Shown here piece after piece: positions 32,601 to 41,103 of a DNA stretch of 64,000 bases; positions within the stretch are counted from its first letter, which is position 1; the number at the start of each line of letters is the position of its first letter. Made by a program: the position numbers and the translations under genes. The DNA is from Burkholderiales bacterium (GTDB lineage: Bacteria; Pseudomonadota; Gammaproteobacteria; Burkholderiales; Burkholderiaceae_B), in assembly GCA_021299735.1 (NCBI GenBank), contig JAJTEM010000013.1, forward strand, positions 1 through 64,000. The letters run 5' to 3'. The notes below the pieces were generated by a model. The model searched no databases. It was given only the letters and a program-made list of their open reading frames with translations, and was not told where the DNA came from.

Positions 32601-33527
32601 CCTTTCCACCCAATTTACAACTACGCCTTCATCACCGACAGTGAAGAAGGCCTGATTGCGGTGAATGTGAACACGCTGGCTGATGGTGAACCCCGCAACA
32701 ACTTCTTTGAACGGGCTGTAACCTGGAATGAAAACGGTGTGTTGAATGGGGCCAGCCACATTACGCTGGGTGGGCACTACGCTTACATCACCACACCCAA
32801 GGGGCTGGTGTTTGTTGATATCAACAACCCATTGAAACCACGCCACATTACCACCCTGCCCTTGCAGGATGCACGCGCCACGGCAGTGCAGTTCCGCTAC
32901 CTGTTTGTAACTACAGCCAAGGGCCTGGAAGTGATCGATATTACCCACCCAGAAAAGCCAGAACACACTGGCGCGGTGGTGCCAATGGACGATGCCCAAC
33001 GCGTTTACCTGGCCCGCACCTATGCCTATGTGGCAGCGAAAAAACAGGGGCTGGTGATTGTAGACATTGAACGGCCACGCAAACCAGTGGTGTATCAACA
33101 GTACACGGCTGATGGGCAACTGAATGACGCCTACGATGTGGTGGTAGGTTCTACCAACGCCTCACTGTTTGCTTATGTAGCGGATGGTGTAAATGGCTTG
33201 AAAGTGTTGCAGCTTACCTCGCCCGACACACAACCCAAGTTCTACGGCTTCTCGCCCGCACCCATGCCAGAATTGATTGCATGGCGCAAAACACCAAGCC
33301 CGGCCTTGTCGGTGTCCAAAGGATTGGACCGCGACCGCGCTGTGGATGAAACTGGCGGGCAAATCGCCGTGTTTGGCCGCATTGGTTCACGTCCATTTAC
33401 CCGAAAGGAAATGGAGGCGTTTTACCTGCGCCCCGATGGCCGTTTGTGGACTGTGACCGACAAGGTTGAAAAGGAAAACTACTTGCCCAAGCCCAAAGTG
33501 AATTCAGTGGCTTTCAGAAAGGATTAA
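29610..33527 (+). CDS. Decaheme cytochrome fused to LVIVD-type beta-propeller
   Basis: This 1305-residue protein has a long signal or anchor (FALGFKVAAFSALSMFGMLG). Ten CxxCH sites lie between about residue 81 and 820: CMSCH, CTDCH, CGACH, CTGCH, CMVCH, CVDCH, CADCH, CFTCH, CAGCH and CTDCH. Residues about 890-1215 are repeated blades with LVIVD-like motifs (KGLVFVDINNPLKPRH, KGLEVIDITHPEKPEH, QGLVIVDIERPRKPVV). The spacing between hemes is large, so the heme part includes other folded segments. Two TTG codons precede the ATG used. It is probably secreted or outer-membrane associated, and the propeller could dock a substrate or the barrel protein. Confidence 0.92.
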   Translation: MNLNNAIAPRTQPASIKRRSGWRFALGFKVAAFSALSMFGMLGINQIALAASEKLPEKSYTMAPAAPERQTAQQAFAKTEGCMSCHTQTDEHTMHANPGVVLGCTDCHGGDATVKWNGPEQKQGSLAYDHTRAAREKGFAPEYRDALDKAHIAPRNEKFWNYPSSANPKRSYAKLNKEHPAYIRFINPGDLRVAREACGACHLPIIQAQERSLMSTSAMLWGGASYNNGILPYKRYILGEAYTQDGKPGLLKNPVDASNELFVHKGILNELAPLPAWETTPPGDIFRVFERGGKVINSIFPEVGLPNVLGQIQRLDEPGRPDIKQSNRGPGTGQRIAVPLINVTKTRLNDPHLWFLGTNEQPGDYRSSGCTGCHTIYTNDRDPKHAGPYAKLGHDGTTQTIDPTIAKNESGHPVKHEFTRAIPSSQCMVCHMHQPNVFVNSYYGYIMWDYESDAPHMWPEKQRYPTDSEMREILDRNPEEAAVRGKWSDPEFLKNVSTLNSKLKDTQFADYHGHGWNFRAVFKRNRKGALLDAQGNVVADDDPKKFDKAVHLSSIHLDIGMHCVDCHFAQDMHGNGHIYGEVAAAVEVDCADCHGTATKYPTLRTSGPASPPGGTDLTQLRTQDGRKRFEWRDGKLYQRAALDPNKEWEMSLVKDNMNPDHPRYNAKAARAKLMGAGEEGQNGKWGPGVKELAHDNDKMTCFTCHLSWTTSCAGCHLPIQANWKTERLHYEGGETRNYATYNPQVARDDMFQLGVHGPVKGNRIAPIRSSSALVLSSMNANRERIYIQQPPIASSGFSSQAFAPHYPHTERKEETKTCTDCHLSRDDDNNAIMAQLLLQGTNFVNFVGFNAWLGGTEHIAAVTVTEWDEPQAVIGSYLHKYAYPDYYQNHLNRKRELADTVVPALMDHTTKGIASCIQLRGEYVFVAEGKGGFRAYDAASVANKGYSQRVITAPFSPLGHDTHVASKNATCMALPTNQNINPDRNQGDLMRITNMEQPFHPIYNYAFITDSEEGLIAVNVNTLADGEPRNNFFERAVTWNENGVLNGASHITLGGHYAYITTPKGLVFVDINNPLKPRHITTLPLQDARATAVQFRYLFVTTAKGLEVIDITHPEKPEHTGAVVPMDDAQRVYLARTYAYVAAKKQGLVIVDIERPRKPVVYQQYTADGQLNDAYDVVVGSTNASLFAYVADGVNGLKVLQLTSPDTQPKFYGFSPAPMPELIAWRKTPSPALSVSKGLDRDRAVDETGGQIAVFGRIGSRPFTRKEMEAFYLRPDGRLWTVTDKVEKENYLPKPKVNSVAFRKD

Positions 33528-33530
33528 GCC

Positions 33531-34880
33531 ATGCGAGCCAATAACCTGAACCAAGTTGTGAATCGTTTGTTGCTCAAGCTGTGCGCAACTGTTGCCATCG
33601 GGATACCCACAATCGGCATGGCGCAAACCATGCCCCACCAGTCGCCCCACCAATCAGTGGGCACGGTGAACTGCGCCAGCAGCACCTGCCACGGCAGCAT
33701 TGCGGAACGCACAGCCACGCCTGTTCTGCAAAATGAATACACCACCTGGCTGCGTGAAGACCCGCATACGCAAGCCTATGCAGTACTTAAAAATGCACAG
33801 TCGCAACGAATCGCAAAAAACATGGGGCTGGCCCAGCCAGCGCATGAGGCCAAGGTTTGCCTGGATTGCCACAGCCACAATGTACCAGCTGCCAAGCAAG
33901 GCCCACGCTTTGACAAAAGTGATGGCGTGAACTGCGAAGCCTGCCACGGTCCGGCTGAAAAGTGGATTAAAACCCATGTAGAGCCCAAAGCCAGCCATGC
34001 GAAAAATATTGAGAACGGCTTGTACCCAACCAGCGACCCCTATGCCGTGGCCAAGCTGTGTACCAGTTGCCATGTGGGCGACTCCAGCCGACCGATCACC
34101 CACCAAATTATGGGTGCCGGCCACCCGCGCATTTCGATTGAAGTCGATACCTTCATGGCGCTGGAGCCCCCGCATTACAAAATTGACGATGATTGGATGC
34201 AACGCAAAGGCGCCTACGATTCCGGAAAAATTTGGGCCATGGGCCAGTTTGCCAGCAGTGCCAACTTGCTCGAATTGATTGCGAACCCGAAGCGCAATCG
34301 CCAGGGCATCATGCCTGAACTGATGATGTTCGATTGCCATGCCTGCCATTCGCCCATGAGCAAAAAAGACTGGTCCAAAGACCTTGCGCGCAGCCCGGGG
34401 CAGGCACGCATCAACAACTCCAGCCTGATCATGGTACAGGCGATTGTTCGCGCTGCCGCGCCACAACACAGTGGCGACATTGCCAAGCTGGTGAACCAGT
34501 TGCATGTTGCCAGCACATCGCCAGCGGCCAATATGGCAGAGGTTGAACGCGCTGCAAACGTGCTACATGCGCAACTGAATACGGTGCGCAAAGTGGTTGC
34601 CACGGTGCCATTTAGTGAGCAAGTGTTGGAAAAAATCCTGAAAGACCTGGTGAGCATGGCGGCCAGCAACCAATACGCCGATTTCGCGGGCGCAGAGCAG
34701 GCTTATATGTCGATTAGCAGTGTGGCCAATGGCCTTGCACGCAAAGGAAACTCGCGAATTGCGCAAACCGTGAATTCAAAAATGGACCGTTTGCTGAAGT
34801 TGCTCAGCAATGATGAGGCCTACGATCGTGAGGCATTTCAATCCGAATTGCTGGCTCTGAAAGCCGCAGTGGGAGCATAA
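33531..34880 (+). CDS. Pentaheme periplasmic cytochrome with one CX4CH site
   Basis: A signal peptide (LCATVAIGIPTIGMAQ) leads to five heme sites: an unusual CASSTCH (CX4CH) first, then CLDCH, CEACH, CTSCH and CHACH. The CX4CH plus NxxxCHG context resembles cytochromes of the c554 or multiheme reductase type. The last 150 residues are helical without hemes. The gene starts 3 bp after the decaheme-propeller gene and ends 3 bp before the flavoprotein gene. Likely a soluble periplasmic electron carrier or reductase subunit; its substrate is unknown. Confidence 0.9.
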   Translation: MRANNLNQVVNRLLLKLCATVAIGIPTIGMAQTMPHQSPHQSVGTVNCASSTCHGSIAERTATPVLQNEYTTWLREDPHTQAYAVLKNAQSQRIAKNMGLAQPAHEAKVCLDCHSHNVPAAKQGPRFDKSDGVNCEACHGPAEKWIKTHVEPKASHAKNIENGLYPTSDPYAVAKLCTSCHVGDSSRPITHQIMGAGHPRISIEVDTFMALEPPHYKIDDDWMQRKGAYDSGKIWAMGQFASSANLLELIANPKRNRQGIMPELMMFDCHACHSPMSKKDWSKDLARSPGQARINNSSLIMVQAIVRAAAPQHSGDIAKLVNQLHVASTSPAANMAEVERAANVLHAQLNTVRKVVATVPFSEQVLEKILKDLVSMAASNQYADFAGAEQAYMSISSVANGLARKGNSRIAQTVNSKMDRLLKLLSNDEAYDREAFQSELLALKAAVGA

Positions 34881-34883
34881 GCG

Positions 34884-37346
34884 ATGAAAGAGAACCTTAA
34901 ACCCATGTTTGCCGATGTAGCAGCTGAACTGGACATTGCCATTGTGGGCTCTGGCCCTGCAGGTTTGTCTGCTGCATCGCGGGCCCAGGAGCTGGGCTGT
35001 AAATATGTGCTGCTGGAAGGTGAAAGCCATGCCTCGGACACCATTTACAAATATCAGAAAGGCAAACATGTGATGGCCGAGCCAGGCTTTTTGCCGCTGC
35101 GAAGTGGCATGTCATTTGAAGCTGGAAAACGGGAAACTATTTTGGGCACTTGGGATTCCCAACTGCTTGATCAAAAAATCAATATTCAGTACAAGAAAAC
35201 GGTTAGCAAAATAACCAAGTTAAATGATGGTGCAGGGCCATTTGAATTGACCTGTGAGGATGGCACCACCACCACTGCCCGCACTGTGATATTGGGTATC
35301 GGTTTGCAGGGTAACATTCGAAAAATTGGAACTGCTGGCGACGATCTTCCCAATGTGCAATACACCTTGGCCGACCCAGACGAATTCAACAATGAAACCA
35401 TCATTGTGATTGGCGCCGGTGACGCAGCCATTGAAAATGCATTGGCTTTGATGGGCAACAACAAGGTAATTCTGATCAACCGCAAAGATGAATTTGCACG
35501 TTGTAAAGAAGGCAACCTGAACCAGATTCTGGCAGCCGACAGGAATGAAGATTTACGTATTTTCTACAACACCAGCACCAGTGCAATTGAAGAAATTCCG
35601 GATGCCAAGGAGGGAGAGCCCACGCTCAACTACCGTTACAAAGGCCCGGAAGGTGAACAGAGCATGCCTGTGCACCGAATCATCGCCCGTTTGGGAGCTA
35701 CACCGCCCCGTGGACTGGTTGAAAGTTTCGGGGTGAAGTTTCCCAACAGCGATCCAAACGCTGTGCCCGCATTGAGCGAAATTTATGAATCGAATGTACC
35801 CGGCCTGTTTATCGTCGGTGCGTTGGGTGGCTACCCCTTGATCAAACAGGCCATGAACCAGGGGCATGAGGTGGTCGACTCCATCATGGGCTTGCCGGTT
35901 GTACCCGCAGACGAACCATTGCTGGCTGATAAATTCAAACCCCTGGGTGATATTTCCGTGTCAGCTGTACTTGACATGATTCTGGAAAATGTACCCCTGT
36001 TCAACCAGATGACCCGTCTTCAACTGCGTGAATTCATGCTTGAATCAACGCTTCACCAACCCAAAAAAGGTTCAGTCATCTTCAAAAAGGGCGACTACAC
36101 AAGCACCTTCTTTGCGGTTGTGCAGGGCAGCGTTGGCATTGAATTGGTCAACAAGGATGGCAGGCCATTTATTCTTAACCTGGACAAAGGCAATTATTTT
36201 GGCGAAATGGGCCTGATCTCCGGGCGCCGCCGTACTGCCACGGTTTATGCCGGCGACAAATGTGTACTGATTGAAACACCCCGCAAAGCCATGCTGAAGC
36301 TGATTGCCTCTGTCGATGCAGTACGCCGAACACTGGATGAAACCTTCGTGCGCAGGGCTTTGTCTACTCACCTTGCACCGCAGCTGGAAGCCCATGAAAT
36401 TGAACAACTGATTGCCTCTGGTATCAGTGTAACCCGCTACGTTCGCGGTGAAAAACTGTTCACTGAAGGCGATAAAACAGACGGTTTGCACTTGATCAGG
36501 CGAGGATCAGTGTCGGTATCCAAGTTGCTGGATGGCCAGGACTCTGTGCTTTCCTATGTGTCGGCAGGCAGCTATGTGGGTGAAATTGATTTGGTCGATG
36601 GAACCGACCGCCAAACAACGTGTACCGCGACGGTGCTGACCGAGGTGCTCTTGATTCAAGCCGACGCGGTCATCGATGTATTGAGCAAGAACAAAAACTG
36701 GAAAAAAGCCCTGCAAGCGAAAATTGGCAAGCGGGTTCACGATGCCATTTTCAGGGAAAGCACTGCAAAACGGGATAGCGACTTGATTCGTTTCCTGATG
36801 AAACAAGGTTTGGGGGATGCAACCAACGCCTTGGTAATCGATGAAAACCTGTGTGTGCACTGTGACAATTGCGAGCGTGCCTGCGCAGAAACCCACGATG
36901 GAATACCCCGCCTGGACCGAGATGCCGGACCGACCTTTCAGAACATTCACCTTGCGCATTCCTGCCGACATTGTGAACAGCCGCACTGCATGAAAGATTG
37001 TCCACCCGATGCCATTCGCCGCGATGAAAAAGGCGAAGTGATGATTGCAGACACCTGCATTGGTTGTGGCAACTGCGCTAAAAACTGCCCATACAATGCG
37101 ATTGAATTGCGGGTAAAACCACCACCCAGAAAAACTGGCCTGCTCTCTTGGTTGCTGTTTGGTGCGGGTGGGCCGTTGGGTGAACGGCCAGTGAAGTACG
37201 ATGCGAACTCGATCAAGAAAGCCTACAAATGTGACTTGTGCCACGGCAAAGATGGTGGCCCGGCGTGTGTACGCGCATGTCCCACTGGCGCGGCTTTCCG
37301 TATTTCACCCGAGGTGTACTTGAATCAGCAAAACGAACTGACCTGA
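34884..37346 (+). CDS. Flavin oxidoreductase fused to two CNB domains and a 4x[4Fe-4S] ferredoxin module
   Basis: The 820-residue, signal-less protein has four parts. Residues 15-335 are an FAD/NAD(P)-binding oxidoreductase like thioredoxin reductase or YpdA (VGSGPAGLSAAS, then VIGAGDAAIENALA), with no CxxC. Residues about 372-480 are a cyclic-nucleotide-binding domain with a canonical phosphate cassette (FGEMGLISGRRRTATV). Residues about 498-610 are a second one (VGEIDLVDGTDRQTT). From 653 on lie four cluster motifs (CVHCDNCERAC, CRHCEQPHCMKDC, CIGCGNCAKNC, CDLCHGKDGGPACVRAC), as in HybA/DmsB-type subunits. It should move electrons between NAD(P)H and the membrane under cyclic-nucleotide control; direction unknown. 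Confidence 0.93.
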   Translation: MKENLKPMFADVAAELDIAIVGSGPAGLSAASRAQELGCKYVLLEGESHASDTIYKYQKGKHVMAEPGFLPLRSGMSFEAGKRETILGTWDSQLLDQKINIQYKKTVSKITKLNDGAGPFELTCEDGTTTTARTVILGIGLQGNIRKIGTAGDDLPNVQYTLADPDEFNNETIIVIGAGDAAIENALALMGNNKVILINRKDEFARCKEGNLNQILAADRNEDLRIFYNTSTSAIEEIPDAKEGEPTLNYRYKGPEGEQSMPVHRIIARLGATPPRGLVESFGVKFPNSDPNAVPALSEIYESNVPGLFIVGALGGYPLIKQAMNQGHEVVDSIMGLPVVPADEPLLADKFKPLGDISVSAVLDMILENVPLFNQMTRLQLREFMLESTLHQPKKGSVIFKKGDYTSTFFAVVQGSVGIELVNKDGRPFILNLDKGNYFGEMGLISGRRRTATVYAGDKCVLIETPRKAMLKLIASVDAVRRTLDETFVRRALSTHLAPQLEAHEIEQLIASGISVTRYVRGEKLFTEGDKTDGLHLIRRGSVSVSKLLDGQDSVLSYVSAGSYVGEIDLVDGTDRQTTCTATVLTEVLLIQADAVIDVLSKNKNWKKALQAKIGKRVHDAIFRESTAKRDSDLIRFLMKQGLGDATNALVIDENLCVHCDNCERACAETHDGIPRLDRDAGPTFQNIHLAHSCRHCEQPHCMKDCPPDAIRRDEKGEVMIADTCIGCGNCAKNCPYNAIELRVKPPPRKTGLLSWLLFGAGGPLGERPVKYDANSIKKAYKCDLCHGKDGGPACVRACPTGAAFRISPEVYLNQQNELT

Positions 37347-37363
37347 ATCAGATCAGTTCGTTT
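37331..37363 (+). terminator. Bidirectional rho-independent terminator
   Basis: AAACGAACTGA (37331-37341) and TCAGTTCGTTT (37353-37363) form an 11-bp perfect stem with an 11-base loop, followed by TTTTATTT. It overlaps the end of the flavoprotein gene and abuts the stop of the convergent cyclase gene, so it can end transcription from both sides. Confidence 0.85.
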
Positions 37364-39627
37364 TATTTGGTGTCGAACTGAGTCACCCCATCCCAGTTTT
37401 CGGTTGGGGGATTTAGTTCGAAATATTCAATACGGCTTTGATACAACAAAAACAAAGTTGGATTCATCAGCTTGGAAAAACGCAAGTCATTTAACTGCTT
37501 AAGTGACTCCTGCCATTGCTGCGCGCGAAACATCTTCAAGAAAATATTCCATTGTTCCAACTGCTCGATGTCATCATCAGTCATCGCCGTGCGCTCACCC
37601 AAAGGTGCGTAAATTGAAACTGGCTCGTTCTTGCCCTTTACCTTCACTGCATCCAGTTCTTGAAACACGAAGCTTGGTACTGCCATGACGGTTTGCGGGC
37701 CAGCCATAACACCCACACCATAAGTTTTGGTGATGCCTTCCAGCCGGGAGCCAAGGTTTACCGCATCGCCCATCACTGTGTAAGCACGGCGAATTTTGGA
37801 GCCCATGTCCCCCACTCGCATTTGTCCGGTATTAATACCTACACCAATGGCCAATGTGGGCCACTTGCGGGCAAGTAGTCGCTCATTCAAGCGAACTGCT
37901 TCTTCTTGCATGGCGATCGCAGCTTTGGTAGCAAGCTCGGCGTGCTCGGCGTCTGCAATAGGTGCGCCCCAAAAAGCCATGATGGCATCGCCAATGTATT
38001 TGTCCAGGGTGCCACGATGAGAACGAATAATCTCTGACATCACCGTAAGGTATTCATTGATGTACTCTCGAAGCTCGTTGGGTTGAAGCGATTCAGAAAT
38101 GGTAGTGAAACCACGTACATCGGAAAACAATACCGTGAGTTCACGGCTCTCGCCTTCCATGGAATAACGTGCAGGGTCAGCAGCCATTTCCGATACCAGT
38201 TCAGGCGCCACGTACTCACCAAACAGATCGACCATTTGCCGCTTGCTGCGAGATTCTGCCAAATAACCATAGGCCACATCGAACATGAAAATGGCCAAAA
38301 CAAGCAACAGCACCACCGCCACGGGTAGCACCAAACCCGCCTTGAAATACAGCAAGGAATTAACTGTGACGACCGATACCAACACAAGCAGCGCAACCAG
38401 AAGTGACCAGGTTGCACTCAATAATGGCAATGTGAAACTTAACACCATACCTACAGCCAATACGGTAATGAACAACAAACCCTGAGAATACTCGGGCCGC
38501 AGTTTGTATACGCCATCGAGCATGCCACTGATAATGTTGGCGTGCACCTCAACACCAGGATAGGCCGGGTTCACCGGTGTGCTGCGAAGGTCCAGCAAAC
38601 CTGGCGCGGTGGTGCCAATCAACACAATGCGGCCTTCAATGTCTTCCGGTTTCAAGGCACCCGCGAGAACATCGGCTGCCGATACATAGCGGTAACCACC
38701 AGCATTCGGCCCACCCGTTGCACGATAATTCACCCGGGTTAGCAGCCCACGCTCCACGGGAATATCCATCTCAACATCGGCAGATCGCAATGCGATCAAT
38801 TCAACAGCACCATAATCATCAGGCACACCTTCTGGAAAAACCGGTATTACCTGCGGATTACCCAGTGCGCGCCGAAGCGTACCCAGCGCAAAACTTTGAT
38901 AAAAAGAATCGTTGAAATTGGCAAGCAGAGGAACGGAACGAACCGTGCCATCTTCGTCGACAATCGGATTGAAATAGCCGCCATCGGCCTGCTTTTGCAG
39001 CACGGGAATATTGCCCCCATAACCCTGCCAGCTTGTGCTGTCCAAGGTAAGGCTACCCAACTGGCTTTGCTTGAACAACGCTGCTGGCAAAGCGCCGGAC
39101 AGCGCAGTGGGATCTTGGTTCAGGTAATACCCCAAAACCACTGGCCGATCGGCCAACACTTGTGCCAACTGCGCATCGCGATCAAAACGGGCTTCAATCT
39201 CTGACCGCAGTTCCTGAATTTGACCACTTAAAGCAGGCTTGTTTTCAACAATCGTGTCAAGTGCAAGAAGAGCATCGCTTTGCTGAGGCTCGGCAAACAC
39301 AATGTCAAACCCAACAACAGCAGCGCCCAGCCTGTCAGTCAACTCAATAATCAGCTTGGCCACGACATCTCTTGACCATGGCCAACGCCCTACTTCACTC
39401 AGGCTTTTTTCGTCGATATCTACAATTACAATTCGCGGATCGAGTTCGGGCAACTGGGCTTCTGCCCGAAGTCGTACATCGTAAACCAGATAATCAAGAC
39501 GCTTCACCACTTCATTGGGCGCAAAACCCAACACATGCAAAGCAGCAATCGCCGTTAATGACAAACCTACAAAAATCCGAAATACTTTGCCTGCAATTTT
39601 TCGCCAAGTTTTGATCAGTCTGCTCAT
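37363..39627 (-). CDS. CHASE2-domain adenylate cyclase
   Basis: An N-terminal membrane helix leads into a periplasmic CHASE2 sensor domain (residues about 40-340, with IVDIDEKSLSEVGRWPWSR and VLIGTTAPGLLDLRSTP). Three membrane helices (about 350-440) and a class III cyclase domain follow. The cyclase has both metal Asp motifs (LFSDVRGFTTISE, YIGDAIMAFWGAP), Lys in LDKYIGD and Thr in AYTVMGDAVN at the base-selecting positions, and Asn/Arg in VNLGSRLE. These favour ATP, so the product should be cAMP. It is the last gene of the six-gene operon, 13 bp after the FecR gene, a pairing seen in other Proteobacteria. Confidence 0.93.
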   Translation of the reverse strand: MSRLIKTWRKIAGKVFRIFVGLSLTAIAALHVLGFAPNEVVKRLDYLVYDVRLRAEAQLPELDPRIVIVDIDEKSLSEVGRWPWSRDVVAKLIIELTDRLGAAVVGFDIVFAEPQQSDALLALDTIVENKPALSGQIQELRSEIEARFDRDAQLAQVLADRPVVLGYYLNQDPTALSGALPAALFKQSQLGSLTLDSTSWQGYGGNIPVLQKQADGGYFNPIVDEDGTVRSVPLLANFNDSFYQSFALGTLRRALGNPQVIPVFPEGVPDDYGAVELIALRSADVEMDIPVERGLLTRVNYRATGGPNAGGYRYVSAADVLAGALKPEDIEGRIVLIGTTAPGLLDLRSTPVNPAYPGVEVHANIISGMLDGVYKLRPEYSQGLLFITVLAVGMVLSFTLPLLSATWSLLVALLVLVSVVTVNSLLYFKAGLVLPVAVVLLLVLAIFMFDVAYGYLAESRSKRQMVDLFGEYVAPELVSEMAADPARYSMEGESRELTVLFSDVRGFTTISESLQPNELREYINEYLTVMSEIIRSHRGTLDKYIGDAIMAFWGAPIADAEHAELATKAAIAMQEEAVRLNERLLARKWPTLAIGVGINTGQMRVGDMGSKIRRAYTVMGDAVNLGSRLEGITKTYGVGVMAGPQTVMAVPSFVFQELDAVKVKGKNEPVSIYAPLGERTAMTDDDIEQLEQWNIFLKMFRAQQWQESLKQLNDLRFSKLMNPTLFLLYQSRIEYFELNPPTENWDGVTQFDTK

Positions 39628-39640
39628 GCGTCAATTGCCC

Positions 39641-41092
39641 TCAGGGTGCGCACTGCGGTGCCGAGAACGGCGGTGCGGACAAGGTGGCATCCTGAACGAT
39701 GACATCAGGCGGTGAAGTCAGCAGTTTGGGGGGAAGGTTGCTCAGTGTTTGAACAAAGGCACCCTCACCGCGGTTCACTTCAAGCGGATCCTGATTAGAG
39801 TTCGTGATCACAATGGTGCCATCATTCACGGCCACGTAAAGCTGTGAACCTTCTTCTGAACCTTGGCCCTGTGTCAGCGACTGCACTGGTGTAGACGACA
39901 GACTTTCAAAATTGGCGGGCGTAGTCTCAGGCAACGGGCCCGCATTTGGCACATTACCCAACACATTGGCCAGGGAATTAATAACCTTAATATTCGTATT
40001 ACCTGCAGGAATAATGGCCGACTGTCCGGCCAGGATTTCAGAATTGACACCCGCCGAGGTCACAACAATTTTGCCGTTACGCAGTTCAACTGTCAGGTTT
40101 GCTCCGCCCGAGCAGACCACCAAACCGCCTGTAACCGATGTACATGAGATGTCAATTGCAGTGCCTCGAATACCCACAGTTGCTGTTTCAGTGAAAAACT
40201 TCACATTGTTGGGCTCAGCTTTGGCAATTGAGCCCGTAACCGCTCGAACTGCGCCTTTCAACAACTTGAACGAAGCCACCGAAGTTTGAGGAGAAGAAGG
40301 TGCATAGCGGTATGCGGCCACTTGCATGGAACTGCCGCCCGGTAGGGTCAGCCGTGTGGAATCAGCCATGCTAAGAACCCCAAAACCACCCTCAGACACA
40401 TCGACGGTTTCACCGGCAAATACAGCCGAGCCTTTTTGCAAGGTACGGCGTTTGCCTTCTGCAGAAATGGCAAACAATTCGCCTGTCAACTGTGAAACTC
40501 GCCCAGCCACGTCAGCGGTGGAGGCGTTGGTTGCCGTTGCTTTTTCCGATTCACCTTTGGCCAGTCGAGTACATTCGTTGCCTTTGCAAATTCTTGCAGT
40601 GAAGTCGGTTCCGCGAATGCCAATGGTGGCTGTTTCGCTTTTCATTGAGAAAGCGTCGGCACTGCCACGCTTGCCAATTAAACCAGTGAGGGTACGCAAA
40701 CCACCTTTAACCAGTTTGAATTCCGCTTTGTCGGCAACCGGTTGCTCTGGCTGGTATTCATAGTTTTCAACCACGAACCGTGTGTTCGGGCGTAAAGCAA
40801 CTTGTGTGGTGTCCACAAATTCAAGCACCGCAGTGCTTTTTGCCTGCGTATTGATCACATCGCCCACATTCAGCTTGGTGCCCGCTCCTGCAAACTTGTT
40901 TTTCCCCTCAGCGGTTTGCAAATTCACCAAGCCGGTTACCGCTTTAATACTGCCCACAACTGCCTTGGTGGGCTCGCTAACCGATTTTGCTCCCGCGGGT
41001 GCAAGGTCTTTGGGTTGAATGTTTTGCGCAAACGCCATGTTGCTGCCAACAAAACCAAAAGCTAGCAATACAAGGGCCGATAATTTATGCAT
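39641..41092 (-). CDS. Periplasmic protein with two FecR domains
   Basis: After a signal peptide (ALVLLAFGFVGSNMAFAQ), two FecR-like units repeat. Each has a VGDVIN or AGETVDV entry, a TAVLEFVDTTQVALRPN or GVLSMADSTRLTLPGG strand pair, a FKLVKGGLR or FKLLKGAVR segment and the hallmark TIGIRGTDF or TVGIRGTAI. FecR domains in such lone proteins are thought to sense or bind cell-wall or exported ligands. The start at 41092 was chosen for its GAGGA box. It lies 11 bp after the TpsA gene and 13 bp before the CHASE2 cyclase, suggesting a sensory partnership that is inferred only. Confidence 0.88.
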   Translation of the reverse strand: MHKLSALVLLAFGFVGSNMAFAQNIQPKDLAPAGAKSVSEPTKAVVGSIKAVTGLVNLQTAEGKNKFAGAGTKLNVGDVINTQAKSTAVLEFVDTTQVALRPNTRFVVENYEYQPEQPVADKAEFKLVKGGLRTLTGLIGKRGSADAFSMKSETATIGIRGTDFTARICKGNECTRLAKGESEKATATNASTADVAGRVSQLTGELFAISAEGKRRTLQKGSAVFAGETVDVSEGGFGVLSMADSTRLTLPGGSSMQVAAYRYAPSSPQTSVASFKLLKGAVRAVTGSIAKAEPNNVKFFTETATVGIRGTAIDISCTSVTGGLVVCSGGANLTVELRNGKIVVTSAGVNSEILAGQSAIIPAGNTNIKVINSLANVLGNVPNAGPLPETTPANFESLSSTPVQSLTQGQGSEEGSQLYVAVNDGTIVITNSNQDPLEVNRGEGAFVQTLSNLPPKLLTSPPDVIVQDATLSAPPFSAPQCAP

Positions 41093-41103
41093 GTTGATGG
41101 TCC

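Noticed and set aside
32004-33119. 371-codon minus-strand frame in the propeller region
   Set aside because: Shadow of the same coding sequence; codon bias and motifs support only the plus strand.
33654-34505. 283-codon minus-strand frame in the pentaheme gene
   Set aside because: Shadow frame opposite strong heme motifs.
34884-35900. N-terminal domain considered to be thioredoxin reductase
   Set aside because: No CxxC redox pair lies between the FAD and NAD(P) motifs.
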